Assembly: GCF_001705235.1 (NCBI RefSeq)
Contig: NZ_MCGV01000001.1
Location: 2,480,001 to 2,544,000, forward strand
Length of the DNA: 64,000 nt
DNA from: Clostridium pasteurianum
GTDB taxonomy: Bacteria > Bacillota > Clostridia > Clostridiales > Clostridiaceae
Reading direction: 5' to 3'
The notes below the pieces were generated by a model, which was not told where the DNA came from, made no database searches, and was given only the letters and a program-made list of their open reading frames with translations. Positions 41,792 to 49,628 of this stretch are shown piece after piece (the first letter of the stretch is position 1; each line of letters begins with the position of its first letter). A program made the position numbers and the translations under genes.

Positions 41792-42131
41792 TATTCATAT
41801 ATTTTTTGCCCCAGATGCAGAGTTCAGTTAAGATATTTTCTAAGGATTTTCCTCTATCTGTAGGTTTATATTCCACTTTAGGGGGTATTGTAGCATAGGG
41901 AATTCTTGCAATAAGACTATCTGCTTCTAACTTCTTTAGTTCTTCAGATAGTATTTTGTGACTTATGTTAGGAATGGATTTTTTTAGCTCACCGTATCTT
42001 ATAGGTTGTGCTTTAAGTATATGCCATAATATTATGGCTCTCCATTTGCTCCCAATAACGGTCATTGCAAAACCTATAGAGCAGTTAAAATCTTTTTGTC
42101 TCTTCTTTTGATTTGGAAATTCTCCGGTCAT
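41784..42131 (-). CDS. HxlR family transcriptional regulator
   Basis: A 115-aa winged-helix HxlR regulator: CSIGFAMTVIGSKWRAIILW, the family start with the redox-type Cys and KW, then RYGELKKSIPNISHKILSEE and VEYKPTDRGKSLENIL. HxlR proteins often sense thiol-reactive or electrophilic compounds through the N-terminal Cys. AAGAAGG serves the ATG at 42131. It is divergent from the PhzF gene with a 146-base intergenic region, so PhzF is its likely target. The 3' end overlaps that of the phosphoesterase gene. Confidence 0.9.
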   Translation of the reverse strand: MTGEFPNQKKRQKDFNCSIGFAMTVIGSKWRAIILWHILKAQPIRYGELKKSIPNISHKILSEELKKLEADSLIARIPYATIPPKVEYKPTDRGKSLENILTELCIWGKKYMNIT

Positions 42132-42277
42132 GTCGTAGCCTTCTTTCTAAATGGTAAGTATCTGATTAAAAAGTGCATACTTGCACGCATGTATCAGGAA
42201 AATTATAATTAATTATATAATATTTAGATCTAAAGAAACAAGTGTGTGCATGCATAAGATTTTGGAGGCTAAGTTAT

Positions 42278-43183
42278 ATGAAAAAATATAATTTATATCA
42301 AATTGATTCATTTACAAAGAAAAAATTTTCAGGAAATCCAGCTGGAGTAATAACCAATGCAGATGGATTAAATGAATGTGAAATGCAGAAGGTTGCAAGA
42401 GAATTGAATAATTCTGAAACGGCTTTTGTTTTTTCTTCAAATAGCAGTGAATATGATGTTCACGTACGCTTTTTTACTCCAACGAGTGAAGTCCCAATTT
42501 GCGGACATGCAACTATTGCTGCTCATTATGCACGTGCAGTTGAAAACAAATTTAAAAGCTTAAGAGTTTATCAAAAGACGGGGGCTGGAGTTTTGCCAGT
42601 TGATATAATAAAGGAAAATGGAGACTATAAAATTGTAATGACTCAGGGCAAAGTGGAATTTGGAAGTGTAATTGAAGGTATAAATAAAGAAAAACTTTTA
42701 AGAGCACTTAATATAAAAAATAGTGATCTTATGGAAAATTATCAAATTCAGATTGTTTCAACAGGTCATTCTAAGGTTATGGTAGGTATAAAAAGTATTG
42801 AAACTTTGAATGCAATAAGTCCTAACTATGATGCACTTTCTAAATTAAGTGACATTATTAAATGCAACGGTTATTATGTTTTCACAGTTGATCCAAATGA
42901 GGAAGATAATATTCTAATACACGGTAGAATGTTTGCTCCTGCAATAGGGATTAAAGAAGATCCTGTAACTGGTAATGCAAATGGACCTTTGGGTGCATAT
43001 CTTGTTTATTATAATCTTGTTAACCATGATAATTCTGTATTTAAATTTAAAGCAAAGCAGGGTGAAGCCATTGGGAGAGAAGGTATTATTGAGGTTGAAG
43101 TAAAGATAGAAAATAAAAAACCTGTATGTGTTAAAGTTTCTGGAAATGCTTTAATAGTATTTAAATCTGAGCTTATATGCTGA
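42278..43183 (+). CDS. PhzF family isomerase/epimerase-like protein
   Basis: A 301-aa PhzF protein with the diaminopimelate epimerase-like fold. Markers: YQIDSFTKKKFSGNPAGVI at the start with the catalytic-type Glu region LNNSETAFVF, PICGHATIAAHY, and GIKEDPVTGNANGPLGAYL near the C-terminus. Family members isomerise small carboxylic acids; outside phenazine biosynthesis the substrates are unknown, and no phenazine genes are here. GGAGG (42264-42268) sets the start at 42278. Divergent HxlR control is likely. Confidence 0.9.
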   Translation: MKKYNLYQIDSFTKKKFSGNPAGVITNADGLNECEMQKVARELNNSETAFVFSSNSSEYDVHVRFFTPTSEVPICGHATIAAHYARAVENKFKSLRVYQKTGAGVLPVDIIKENGDYKIVMTQGKVEFGSVIEGINKEKLLRALNIKNSDLMENYQIQIVSTGHSKVMVGIKSIETLNAISPNYDALSKLSDIIKCNGYYVFTVDPNEEDNILIHGRMFAPAIGIKEDPVTGNANGPLGAYLVYYNLVNHDNSVFKFKAKQGEAIGREGIIEVEVKIENKKPVCVKVSGNALIVFKSELIC

Positions 43184-43282
43184 AAATTTGAGAAAAAATT
43201 GCCCAAGCTAAAGAGTGGATTAAACATAAATGTAATGGTATACTTATAGAAAATGTATTTTATAAACAGAGGGTGTTTATAA

Positions 43283-43990
43283 ATGGAGAATAATGTAGTA
43301 TTAACGGAACTTGAGAAGGTAATTTTGAATAAAATACAAAATTACATTAATAAAAATGAAAAGGTTGGAATAGACACAATAGCAAAAGAAAGTTTTGTTT
43401 CAAAATCTACTATTGTAAAACTATCTAAAAAGCTTGGGTATAGTGGATACAGTGAAATGTATTATACTATTCTTGCTTCTGCTAACAATGCGTTGAAGTT
43501 AGACTTTTCTCATAATAGCGATGCATTTATGAATGAGCACTTAAAAAAAGATATTGATATGCTTGTAGAAACATTAAGAAAATATAAGGATAAAAAGATT
43601 TATCTGGATTCTTTAGGGGTTTGCGATAGTGCTAAGGAATATTATCTACAAAAGTTATTGATATTTGGATTTGATGCAGCTAGCAGCTATCATTATGAAG
43701 CTTTTAAAAATAACAAATCTGGACTCTACATTTTCTTTTCTTATTCTGGATATAGGGCTGAGATTATTGAAAAGGTTAACGAAGCCATTAGAAATAATTT
43801 TAAGGTTATAGCGTTTACCTCTAATAAAGATTCACCATTAGCCAAAATATCCAATATAACAGTTGAGGTAGCGGGAACAAAATCTGATAGAGAACATTAC
43901 CTGCCCAATTTCTTTACTTCTAATTTGATAATTTTGCTGGAATTAGCATTAAGTGAATACTCTAAAAAGTATTTGTTTAAAGAAGAATAG
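43283..43990 (+). CDS. RpiR family transcriptional regulator
   Basis: A 235-aa regulator: N-terminal RpiR helix-turn-helix (DTIAKESFVSKSTIVKLSKK, LGYSGYSEMYY) and a C-terminal SIS sugar-phosphate-binding domain (residues about 95-225, including FFSYSGYRAEIIEKVNEAI and VIAFTSNKDSPLA). It stands immediately upstream of the alpha-glucoside PTS genes and is the obvious candidate regulator, sensing maltose 6'-phosphate or glucose 6-phosphate; this is inference from context. A strong terminator separates it from malP. Confidence 0.9.
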   Translation: MENNVVLTELEKVILNKIQNYINKNEKVGIDTIAKESFVSKSTIVKLSKKLGYSGYSEMYYTILASANNALKLDFSHNSDAFMNEHLKKDIDMLVETLRKYKDKKIYLDSLGVCDSAKEYYLQKLLIFGFDAASSYHYEAFKNNKSGLYIFFSYSGYRAEIIEKVNEAIRNNFKVIAFTSNKDSPLAKISNITVEVAGTKSDREHYLPNFFTSNLIILLELALSEYSKKYLFKEE

Positions 43991-44023
43991 TAAATATATA
44001 ATTTTGTAGAGAATTATATTGTG

Positions 44024-44097
44024 AAAAAAGACTGATAATAAAGATTATCTTGCAAAAAAAGGCTTTAAGATAATTTTTATTATTAGTCTTTTTTTTG
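44024..44097 (+). terminator. long terminator between the RpiR gene and malP
   Basis: A nearly perfect stem of about 28 bp, from AAAAAAGACTGATAATAAAG to TTATTATTAGTCTTTTTTTT, with the loop GCAAAAAAAGGCTTT. It isolates the malPH transcript from the regulator gene. Confidence 0.9.
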
Positions 44098-44117
44098 TCT
44101 ATAAGGGAGTAAACTTT

Positions 44118-44132
44118 TTTACTTTAGGTAAA
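44118..44132. promoter_or_regulatory. candidate operator upstream of malP
   Basis: TTTACTTTAGGTAAA, 5-bp inverted arms with a 5-base spacer, preceded by GTAAAC at 44109. It is positioned about 85 bases before the malP start. Binding by the RpiR-type regulator is a guess from location. Confidence 0.35.
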
Positions 44133-44217
44133 CATTTTCACAAGCATGAAAACTGTATTGATAGAGGAAATAAACTAAGGTATATTGTAGTTGAATAAAA
44201 AAAGGAGGCATTATCTT

Positions 44218-45774
44218 ATGAAAGAAAAAATGTTGTCATTGACTCAAAAATTTTCACAAGCTGTAGTACAACCAGTTATGTTTCTAACAGTTATGGGAAT
44301 TGCTCTTGCAGTAGCCGTTATCATGCAACTTAATTTTATGCCATCATTTATAGTATTTATTGGTATGTTGTTAAAAAAGATGATGGATGCTATGCTAAAT
44401 AATCTTTCTGTTATCTTTTGTGTTGGATTAACAACAGCATTTGCAAAAAAGAAAAAAGTAGATGCAGCTATCATTTCTTTAATTGTCTACATTATATTTT
44501 TAGCAGGTAATAATGCATGGCTTACTTCTCAAAATATGCTAGCTAAAGCAGGTTCCATGGGTTTATATGGAACTGGGCAGAATACTGTTCTAGGTTTTCA
44601 GGTAATAGATATGAACGTGTTCTTAGGATTGATACTTGGATGTCTTACCGGATATGTATTCAACAAATTGTGTGATGTACAATTCGGAGATATGTTTAGA
44701 GTATATGGAGGATCAAGATTTGTATTTATAGTTATGATTCCTATTACTTTAGTATTAGCAATTGTGCTCAGCTATGTATGGCCTGTAATAAATTATGGTA
44801 TCAATGGTTTGTCAAGCTTTATGAAGGGTGCAGGTGCATTAGGCGTATTTGTATATGCGTTTGGCAATAGATTTTTAATACCAACAGGATTACATCATTT
44901 ATTGTGGATGCCATTTTGCTTTACTGGAATTGGTGGAACTGCTCATATTGCTGGTAAGTCTGTGCAGGGAGCTGTAAACATTTTCTATGCTGAAATGGGA
45001 AATAGTGCTCATTTAACAGCTATGGATCCATCAATAAGATTTGCAACCTTTGGATTTGCAAAAATCTTTGCAAGTGCAGGTATTGTTCTTGCAATGATAA
45101 GAACTGCAAAGCCAGAAAATAAAAAGGCTGTAAGAGGATTACTTATTCCATCACTTTTTGTTGCAATGGTAGCAGGTATTACAGAACCTCTTGATTTCTC
45201 ATTCCTTTTCATATCGCCTTTACTTTGGTTAGTCCATGGTTTGCTTACTGGTTTTTCAGAAATGTTACTATGGATACTGGGTTCAAGGACATATTCAATT
45301 TATGGCTTATTAGATACAATAGTTTGTAATTCTGTAATAAGTCCAAAGCTTTCAAAGATATATATTTTCATTACAGTTGGTATTGTAATGGCAGTAGTAT
45401 GGTATTTAATTTTTGTCTTCTTGATTAGAAAGTTTGATATTAAGACACCTGGTAGAGAAGAGTCTTCTAATAGCGAAGTTAGTATTGAGGCAGATGGAAG
45501 TGCTGTTATTGAGAAAAGTAGTAATGGAAATCAGGATTCTGAATTATTTATTGAGGGATTAGGTGGAGCTAATAACATATTAGAAGTAAATAACTGCTTT
45601 ACACGCTTGAGAATTGATGTAAAGGATGTCAGTAAAGTAAATAAAGAAGTAATAGGTAAGGCAAAACAAAAAGGTATTGTTGTTAAAGGAAATAATGTAC
45701 AGATCATTATTGGAATGACTGTAGAAGATGCAAAGGAAAAACTTAACAGTTTATTAAATACAAAAAAGGAGTAA
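44218..45774 (+). CDS. malP: PTS alpha-glucoside (maltose) transporter, EIICB component
   Basis: A 518-aa PTS permease. EIIC: about ten membrane segments over residues 1-410, with HHLLWMPFCFTGIGGTAHIA and GITEPLDFSFLFISPLLWL. EIIB: residues about 440-518 with the phosphorylation cysteine in NNCFTRLRIDV. It imports maltose or related alpha-glucosides and phosphorylates them at C6. The start is ATG 44218 after AAAGGAGG; the TTG at 44191 is upstream of that site. The downstream GH4 enzyme and EIIA complete the pathway, the arrangement I recall for malP-malH in C. acetobutylicum. Confidence 0.92.
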   Translation: MKEKMLSLTQKFSQAVVQPVMFLTVMGIALAVAVIMQLNFMPSFIVFIGMLLKKMMDAMLNNLSVIFCVGLTTAFAKKKKVDAAIISLIVYIIFLAGNNAWLTSQNMLAKAGSMGLYGTGQNTVLGFQVIDMNVFLGLILGCLTGYVFNKLCDVQFGDMFRVYGGSRFVFIVMIPITLVLAIVLSYVWPVINYGINGLSSFMKGAGALGVFVYAFGNRFLIPTGLHHLLWMPFCFTGIGGTAHIAGKSVQGAVNIFYAEMGNSAHLTAMDPSIRFATFGFAKIFASAGIVLAMIRTAKPENKKAVRGLLIPSLFVAMVAGITEPLDFSFLFISPLLWLVHGLLTGFSEMLLWILGSRTYSIYGLLDTIVCNSVISPKLSKIYIFITVGIVMAVVWYLIFVFLIRKFDIKTPGREESSNSEVSIEADGSAVIEKSSNGNQDSELFIEGLGGANNILEVNNCFTRLRIDVKDVSKVNKEVIGKAKQKGIVVKGNNVQIIIGMTVEDAKEKLNSLLNTKKE

Positions 45775-45780
45775 TGTAAA

Positions 45781-47118
45781 ATGAAAAAATATTCAATTTG
45801 TATTGTTGGTGGAGCAAGCCGTTATACACCAGATATGCTTGCAATGTTATGCAATCAAAAAGGAAGATTCCCTTTAAAGAAGATTGTTTTATATGATATT
45901 GAAAGTGAACGTCAGGAAGTAGTTGGTGAGTATGCAAAAATATTATTTAAGGAATACTACCCAGAATTAGAAGAAGTAATATGCACTACTGATGCTAAGG
46001 AGGCTTTTCAAAATATAGATTTTGCCCTTATGCAAATTCGTGCAGGAAGAATGAAAATGCGTGAAAAGGATGAAAAGATTTCACTTAAGCACGGCTGTCT
46101 TGGTCAGGAAACTTGCGGTGCTGGAGGATTTGCTTATGGTTTAAGAAGCGTTCCTGCTGTTATTGATTTGATAAAAAATATTAGAAAGTATTCCAAAGAA
46201 TGCTGGATTTTAAATTATTCTAATCCTGCTGCTATTGTTGCAGAGGCAACTAAAAGAGTATTTCCTGATGATTATCGTATTATCAATATTTGTGATATGC
46301 CAATTGCAATTATGGAAGTCTATGCAAGTGTACTTGGATTAAAGAGAACAGATTTGGAACCAAAATATTTTGGCTTGAATCATTTTGGATGGTTTACACA
46401 TATTTTGGACAAGAAAACGGGTGAAGATTATTTACCTAAATTAAGAAAAATACTAAAAACTCCGGTAGATGTACAAACAGAACCCCTTTTTCAGGAAAAG
46501 TCATGGAAAGCAACTTTTGAATTTATGAGTCAGATGATAAATGATTATGATGAATATTTACCAAACACATATTTACAATACTATTTGTATCCGTCTAAGA
46601 TGACGAAGAAGGAAAATCCAGAATATACTAGAGCAAATGAAGTAATGGATGGAAATGAAAAAGCAACCTATGATAAGATGCATAAAATTATAGAATTAGG
46701 GAAAATGCATGGTACAGAATATGAAATTACAAGCGATGTTGGATGCCATGCTGAGTATATAGTTGATTTAGCAACAGCAATTGCTAATAATACAAATGAA
46801 ATTTTCTTAACTATAACAGAGAATAAGGGAGCAATTGAGAATGTTTCAGCTGGTGCTATGGTAGAAGTTCCATGCCGTGTTGGAAGTAATGGAGTTGAAC
46901 CGTTAGTTGTAGGAAGTATACCGACTTTTTATAAAGGACTTATAGAAAATCAGTATGCATATGAAAAGCTTGCAGTAGATGCATGCTTAGAGGGAAGCTA
47001 TCAGAAAGCATTACAGGCACTTGTATTAAACCGTACAGTTGTAAATACGGATACGGCTAAAGAGCTTTTAAAAGATTTAGTTGAGGCTAATAAAGGATAT
47101 TGGAATGAACTTCATTAA
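45781..47118 (+). CDS. malH: 6-phospho-alpha-glucosidase, GH4
   Basis: A 445-aa family 4 glycosidase needing NAD+ and a divalent metal (typically Mn2+). Features: CIVGGASRYTPDMLAMLCNQ (nucleotide-binding loop), LNYSNPAAIVAEATKRV, the metal cysteine in NICDMPIAIMEV and GLNHFGWFTHI. It hydrolyses maltose 6'-phosphate to glucose and glucose 6-phosphate by an oxidation-elimination mechanism. It starts 6 bases after malP, so it is co-translated. The length matches characterised 6-phospho-alpha-glucosidases. Confidence 0.94.
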   Translation: MKKYSICIVGGASRYTPDMLAMLCNQKGRFPLKKIVLYDIESERQEVVGEYAKILFKEYYPELEEVICTTDAKEAFQNIDFALMQIRAGRMKMREKDEKISLKHGCLGQETCGAGGFAYGLRSVPAVIDLIKNIRKYSKECWILNYSNPAAIVAEATKRVFPDDYRIINICDMPIAIMEVYASVLGLKRTDLEPKYFGLNHFGWFTHILDKKTGEDYLPKLRKILKTPVDVQTEPLFQEKSWKATFEFMSQMINDYDEYLPNTYLQYYLYPSKMTKKENPEYTRANEVMDGNEKATYDKMHKIIELGKMHGTEYEITSDVGCHAEYIVDLATAIANNTNEIFLTITENKGAIENVSAGAMVEVPCRVGSNGVEPLVVGSIPTFYKGLIENQYAYEKLAVDACLEGSYQKALQALVLNRTVVNTDTAKELLKDLVEANKGYWNELH

Positions 47119-47135
47119 ATTTCAACTAAAATATA

Positions 47136-47174
47136 TGTTGCATTATTCATAATAAATATAAGAATAATGCAACA
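47136..47174 (+). terminator. hairpin between malH and the EIIA gene
   Basis: TGTTGCATTATTC, 13-base loop, GAATAATGCAACA: a perfect 13-bp stem followed by TTATTTATA rather than a long T run. It may be an attenuator or a processing/stabilising stem setting the lower level of EIIA. Confidence 0.6.
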
Positions 47175-47224
47175 TTATTTATAGGCTAATTGGGTAAAAA
47201 TAAAGCACATGGAGGGCAAAGTAG

Positions 47225-47722
47225 ATGTTTGGAAAATTGTTTTCTAAAAAGGCTAATAAAAATGAGGATATATTTGCTTATGCATCAGGAAGTCTCATTA
47301 AAATTGAAGATGTTCCGGACCCTGTTTTCAGCGAAAAATCCATGGGAGATGGTATTGCAATTCTACCTGTGGATGAAAAAATTCTTGCTCCAGCTGACGG
47401 TGAAATTATTTTGATTGCACAGACAAAACATGCTTTAGCATTAAGGACAACTCTTGGGCAAGAACTCCTTATTCACATCGGATTAGAAACTGTGAAGCTT
47501 AACGGAATGGGAATTGATGTTCTAGTGAGAGTAGGAGATAAAGTTACAAAGGGACAAAACATTGCCAATATAGATTTAGAATTTATTAAAAAAAATGCAG
47601 ATAGTACTATTATTCCTATGGTTATTACAAACAGTGAAGAAAACTGTTTTAGCTTTGATTGGGAAAATGTTAAGGAGGTCAGGGCAGGAGAAACAAAATT
47701 ATTTAGAGCAAATTTAAAATAA
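47225..47722 (+). CDS. PTS glucose-family EIIA component
   Basis: A 165-aa EIIA(Glc)-type protein: the N-terminal EDIFAYASGSLIKIEDVPDP, KILAPADGEI, and the phosphorylation site H84 in LLIHIGLETVKLNG with the second histidine (H69 in TKHALALRT). It passes phosphate from HPr to the EIIB domain of MalP, which lacks its own EIIA. GGAGGGC precedes the ATG. It is the last gene of the maltose operon. Confidence 0.94.
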   Translation: MFGKLFSKKANKNEDIFAYASGSLIKIEDVPDPVFSEKSMGDGIAILPVDEKILAPADGEIILIAQTKHALALRTTLGQELLIHIGLETVKLNGMGIDVLVRVGDKVTKGQNIANIDLEFIKKNADSTIIPMVITNSEENCFSFDWENVKEVRAGETKLFRANLK

Positions 47723-47755
47723 AAATTAAAACATGATGTTCCCCTTATTATAAGT

Positions 47756-47819
47756 GAGACAACAGTATTTTGAGATTAGATTTATAAAATTTATTAATTT
47801 TTAAAAATACTGTTGTCTT
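47756..47819. terminator. convergent terminator between the EIIA gene and the DeoR gene
   Basis: GAGACAACAGTATTTT and AAAATACTGTTGTCTT are 16-base arms around a 32-base AT-rich loop, able to act on both strands. Confidence 0.7.
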
Positions 47820-47828
47820 ATAATATTT

Positions 47829-48593
47829 TTAAATCAAATTTATATCATATTCTTTTAGCAAGGTCATTATAGTATTGTTTGGCGCAGCTTCAGTAATGAT
47901 GTTATTAAAATCAGATATATTAGAAAAATTGAAAATTCCATCCATACTGAATTTTTCATTTGGTGACATTAAATATAATTTTTTAGATATATCCATAATT
48001 GCCTTTTTTGTGCCTGCATCTTCAGATAGACCAGAGCTAATAGTTCCTTTTGTAAGATTTATTCCGCTGCAGCCTATGAAAGCTTTATTACAGCTATAAA
48101 GGTTAATTTGATTATTTGAATGAAAACCTATGTTTCCACCAACTAAAGGATTATAATTTCCGCCTATAAAAATAACATCCATTTTTAAATCTTGATGAAG
48201 AAGAGACGATATAACTACCATATTTGTTATTAAAGTAATATTTCTATTATTTTGTACAAGAAGTTTTGTAAGAAAATAGGAAATACTTGATGCGTCTAAA
48301 AAAATGGTATCATTATCATCAATTAGTTTGTATGCCTTTTGGGCAATTATCTTTTTTAGCTCTGTATTTTTTTCAACACGATTAAACAGCGTTTCAGCAG
48401 TTACCATGGTACGTTTTATGTTAATTGCACCGCCATAAGTACGCTGCAATAAATTTTGCCTTTCCAAAACTTGAAGGTCTTTTCGAATCATACTTTCGCT
48501 TACTCCAAATTTAGTGCTTAAATCTTTTACTAATACCTTACCGTCTTTTCTTAGCAGTTCTAAAATATATTTGTGTCTTTCCTCAATAAACAT
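47829..48593 (-). CDS. DeoR family transcriptional regulator
   Basis: A 254-aa DeoR regulator: FIEERHKYILELLRKDGKVL and SESMIRKDLQVLERQNLLQR (helix-turn-helix), then the DeoRC sugar-phosphate sensor with TYGGAINIKRT and FLDASSISYFLTKLL. The ATG at 48593 is preceded by GGAGGAAA on the coding strand, so the longer reading to 48653 is rejected. It is divergent from a HAD phosphatase gene, with three TGATAAT repeats in between. The effector is probably a phosphorylated sugar. Confidence 0.9.
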   Translation of the reverse strand: MFIEERHKYILELLRKDGKVLVKDLSTKFGVSESMIRKDLQVLERQNLLQRTYGGAINIKRTMVTAETLFNRVEKNTELKKIIAQKAYKLIDDNDTIFLDASSISYFLTKLLVQNNRNITLITNMVVISSLLHQDLKMDVIFIGGNYNPLVGGNIGFHSNNQINLYSCNKAFIGCSGINLTKGTISSGLSEDAGTKKAIMDISKKLYLMSPNEKFSMDGIFNFSNISDFNNIITEAAPNNTIMTLLKEYDINLI

Positions 48594-48642
48594 GATTTCC
48601 TCCAATTCGTTCCTGTTTATTTCTATTTTAACAATTACTATG

Positions 48643-48707
48643 TGATAATGCAATCATATTTATTGACAATTGATAATAAACGAAATAAAATGATATTGAA
48701 TGATAAT
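48643..48707. promoter_or_regulatory. three TGATAAT direct repeats and a promoter between deoR and the HAD gene
   Basis: TGATAAT occurs at 48643-48649, 48671-48677 and 48701-48707, spaced 28 and 30 bases (about three helical turns). A good promoter, TTGACA (48663-48668), 17 bases, TAAAAT (48686-48691), points to the HAD gene and overlaps the middle repeat. DeoR proteins commonly bind tandem direct repeats, so these are candidate sites. Confidence 0.5.
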
Positions 48708-48734
48708 TACTCGCCGGGGAAGGGAGAAAAAATT

Positions 48735-49520
48735 ATGAAAAAAGCAGTATTTTTTGATATCGATGGTACTATACTTGATTGTTTGAATGGTATAAATGAT
48801 ATGACTATTGGGGTAAAAAAAGCTATACGTGAACTTCAAAGAAGAGGAAATTATGTTTTTATTGCAACTGGAAGACCATATGCCTTTTTAAATGATAGTC
48901 TTCAAAATTTTGGATTTGATGGCTTTGTATTTGTTAATGGGGCACATGTAGAAGTTGGAGGAAAATGTATATATAAAGAGCCTATTAAAAAAGAATCTAT
49001 AAAAGAACTAGTACACAATTTTGATAAATTTAATGTTCAATATATATTGCAGGGTGAAAAATATTCATATATTAAGGACAAGTACAAAAAATTGCACTCT
49101 TTTTATAAGGATTTTAGTATATCTAAAAAGTATTTAAAGAATGATTACAACATAGAAGATATAGATACGTATAAAATTGAAATGATATGTGATGACAAAA
49201 AGGGAGTAGAGTATTGTTTTTCATTAGAAAATCATAATTATAATTATATTTATTATGATGAGAAAAATTACTTGGAATTATATTCAAAAGCGAATACAAA
49301 GGCTTCCGGGATATTAAAAGCACTTGATTTTTTAAATATTCCATTAGAAAACAGTTATGCCTTTGGTGATGGAAAAAATGATATAGAAATGTTATCACAG
49401 GTAGGCTGTGGAATAGCTATGGGAAATGCAAGCGATGTTGTTAAAAGTTCTGCAAAAATTGTTACTGATACTGTACAAAATGATGGAGTGGCACTGGCAA
49501 TAGAAAAATTTATTTTATAA
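48735..49520 (+). CDS. HAD family (Cof-type, IIB) sugar phosphatase
   Basis: A 261-aa HAD-IIB hydrolase: motif I FFDIDGTILDC, motif II FIATGRPYAF, motif III Lys near SKANTKASGI, motif IV YAFGDGKNDIEML, with a type IIB cap between. It dephosphorylates sugar phosphates or similar; Cof-type enzymes are broad. GGGAAGGGAG precedes the ATG at 48735. The divergent DeoR gene is its likely regulator. Confidence 0.9.
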   Translation: MKKAVFFDIDGTILDCLNGINDMTIGVKKAIRELQRRGNYVFIATGRPYAFLNDSLQNFGFDGFVFVNGAHVEVGGKCIYKEPIKKESIKELVHNFDKFNVQYILQGEKYSYIKDKYKKLHSFYKDFSISKKYLKNDYNIEDIDTYKIEMICDDKKGVEYCFSLENHNYNYIYYDEKNYLELYSKANTKASGILKALDFLNIPLENSYAFGDGKNDIEMLSQVGCGIAMGNASDVVKSSAKIVTDTVQNDGVALAIEKFIL

Positions 49521-49628
49521 GATTCAATCTCAAAAAATTATTTAGATGTGTATTTATATAAAAAATTTGATAAAATAGATATAGTGTGTTTAGAGATAAT
49601 TTGGTTAAGAGAGGAGGTTAAAACTGGA

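Noticed and set aside
42132-42277. GTGCATAC/GTGTGCATGC-like repeats between the HxlR and PhzF genes considered as an operator
   Set aside because: Symmetry is loose and the half-sites do not line up as a clear palindrome, so no site is called.
44147-44161. Possible catabolite response element (TGAAAACTGTATTGA) upstream of malP
   Set aside because: It lacks the central CG and has several mismatches to the cre consensus. Catabolite control is plausible biologically, but this site is not convincing.
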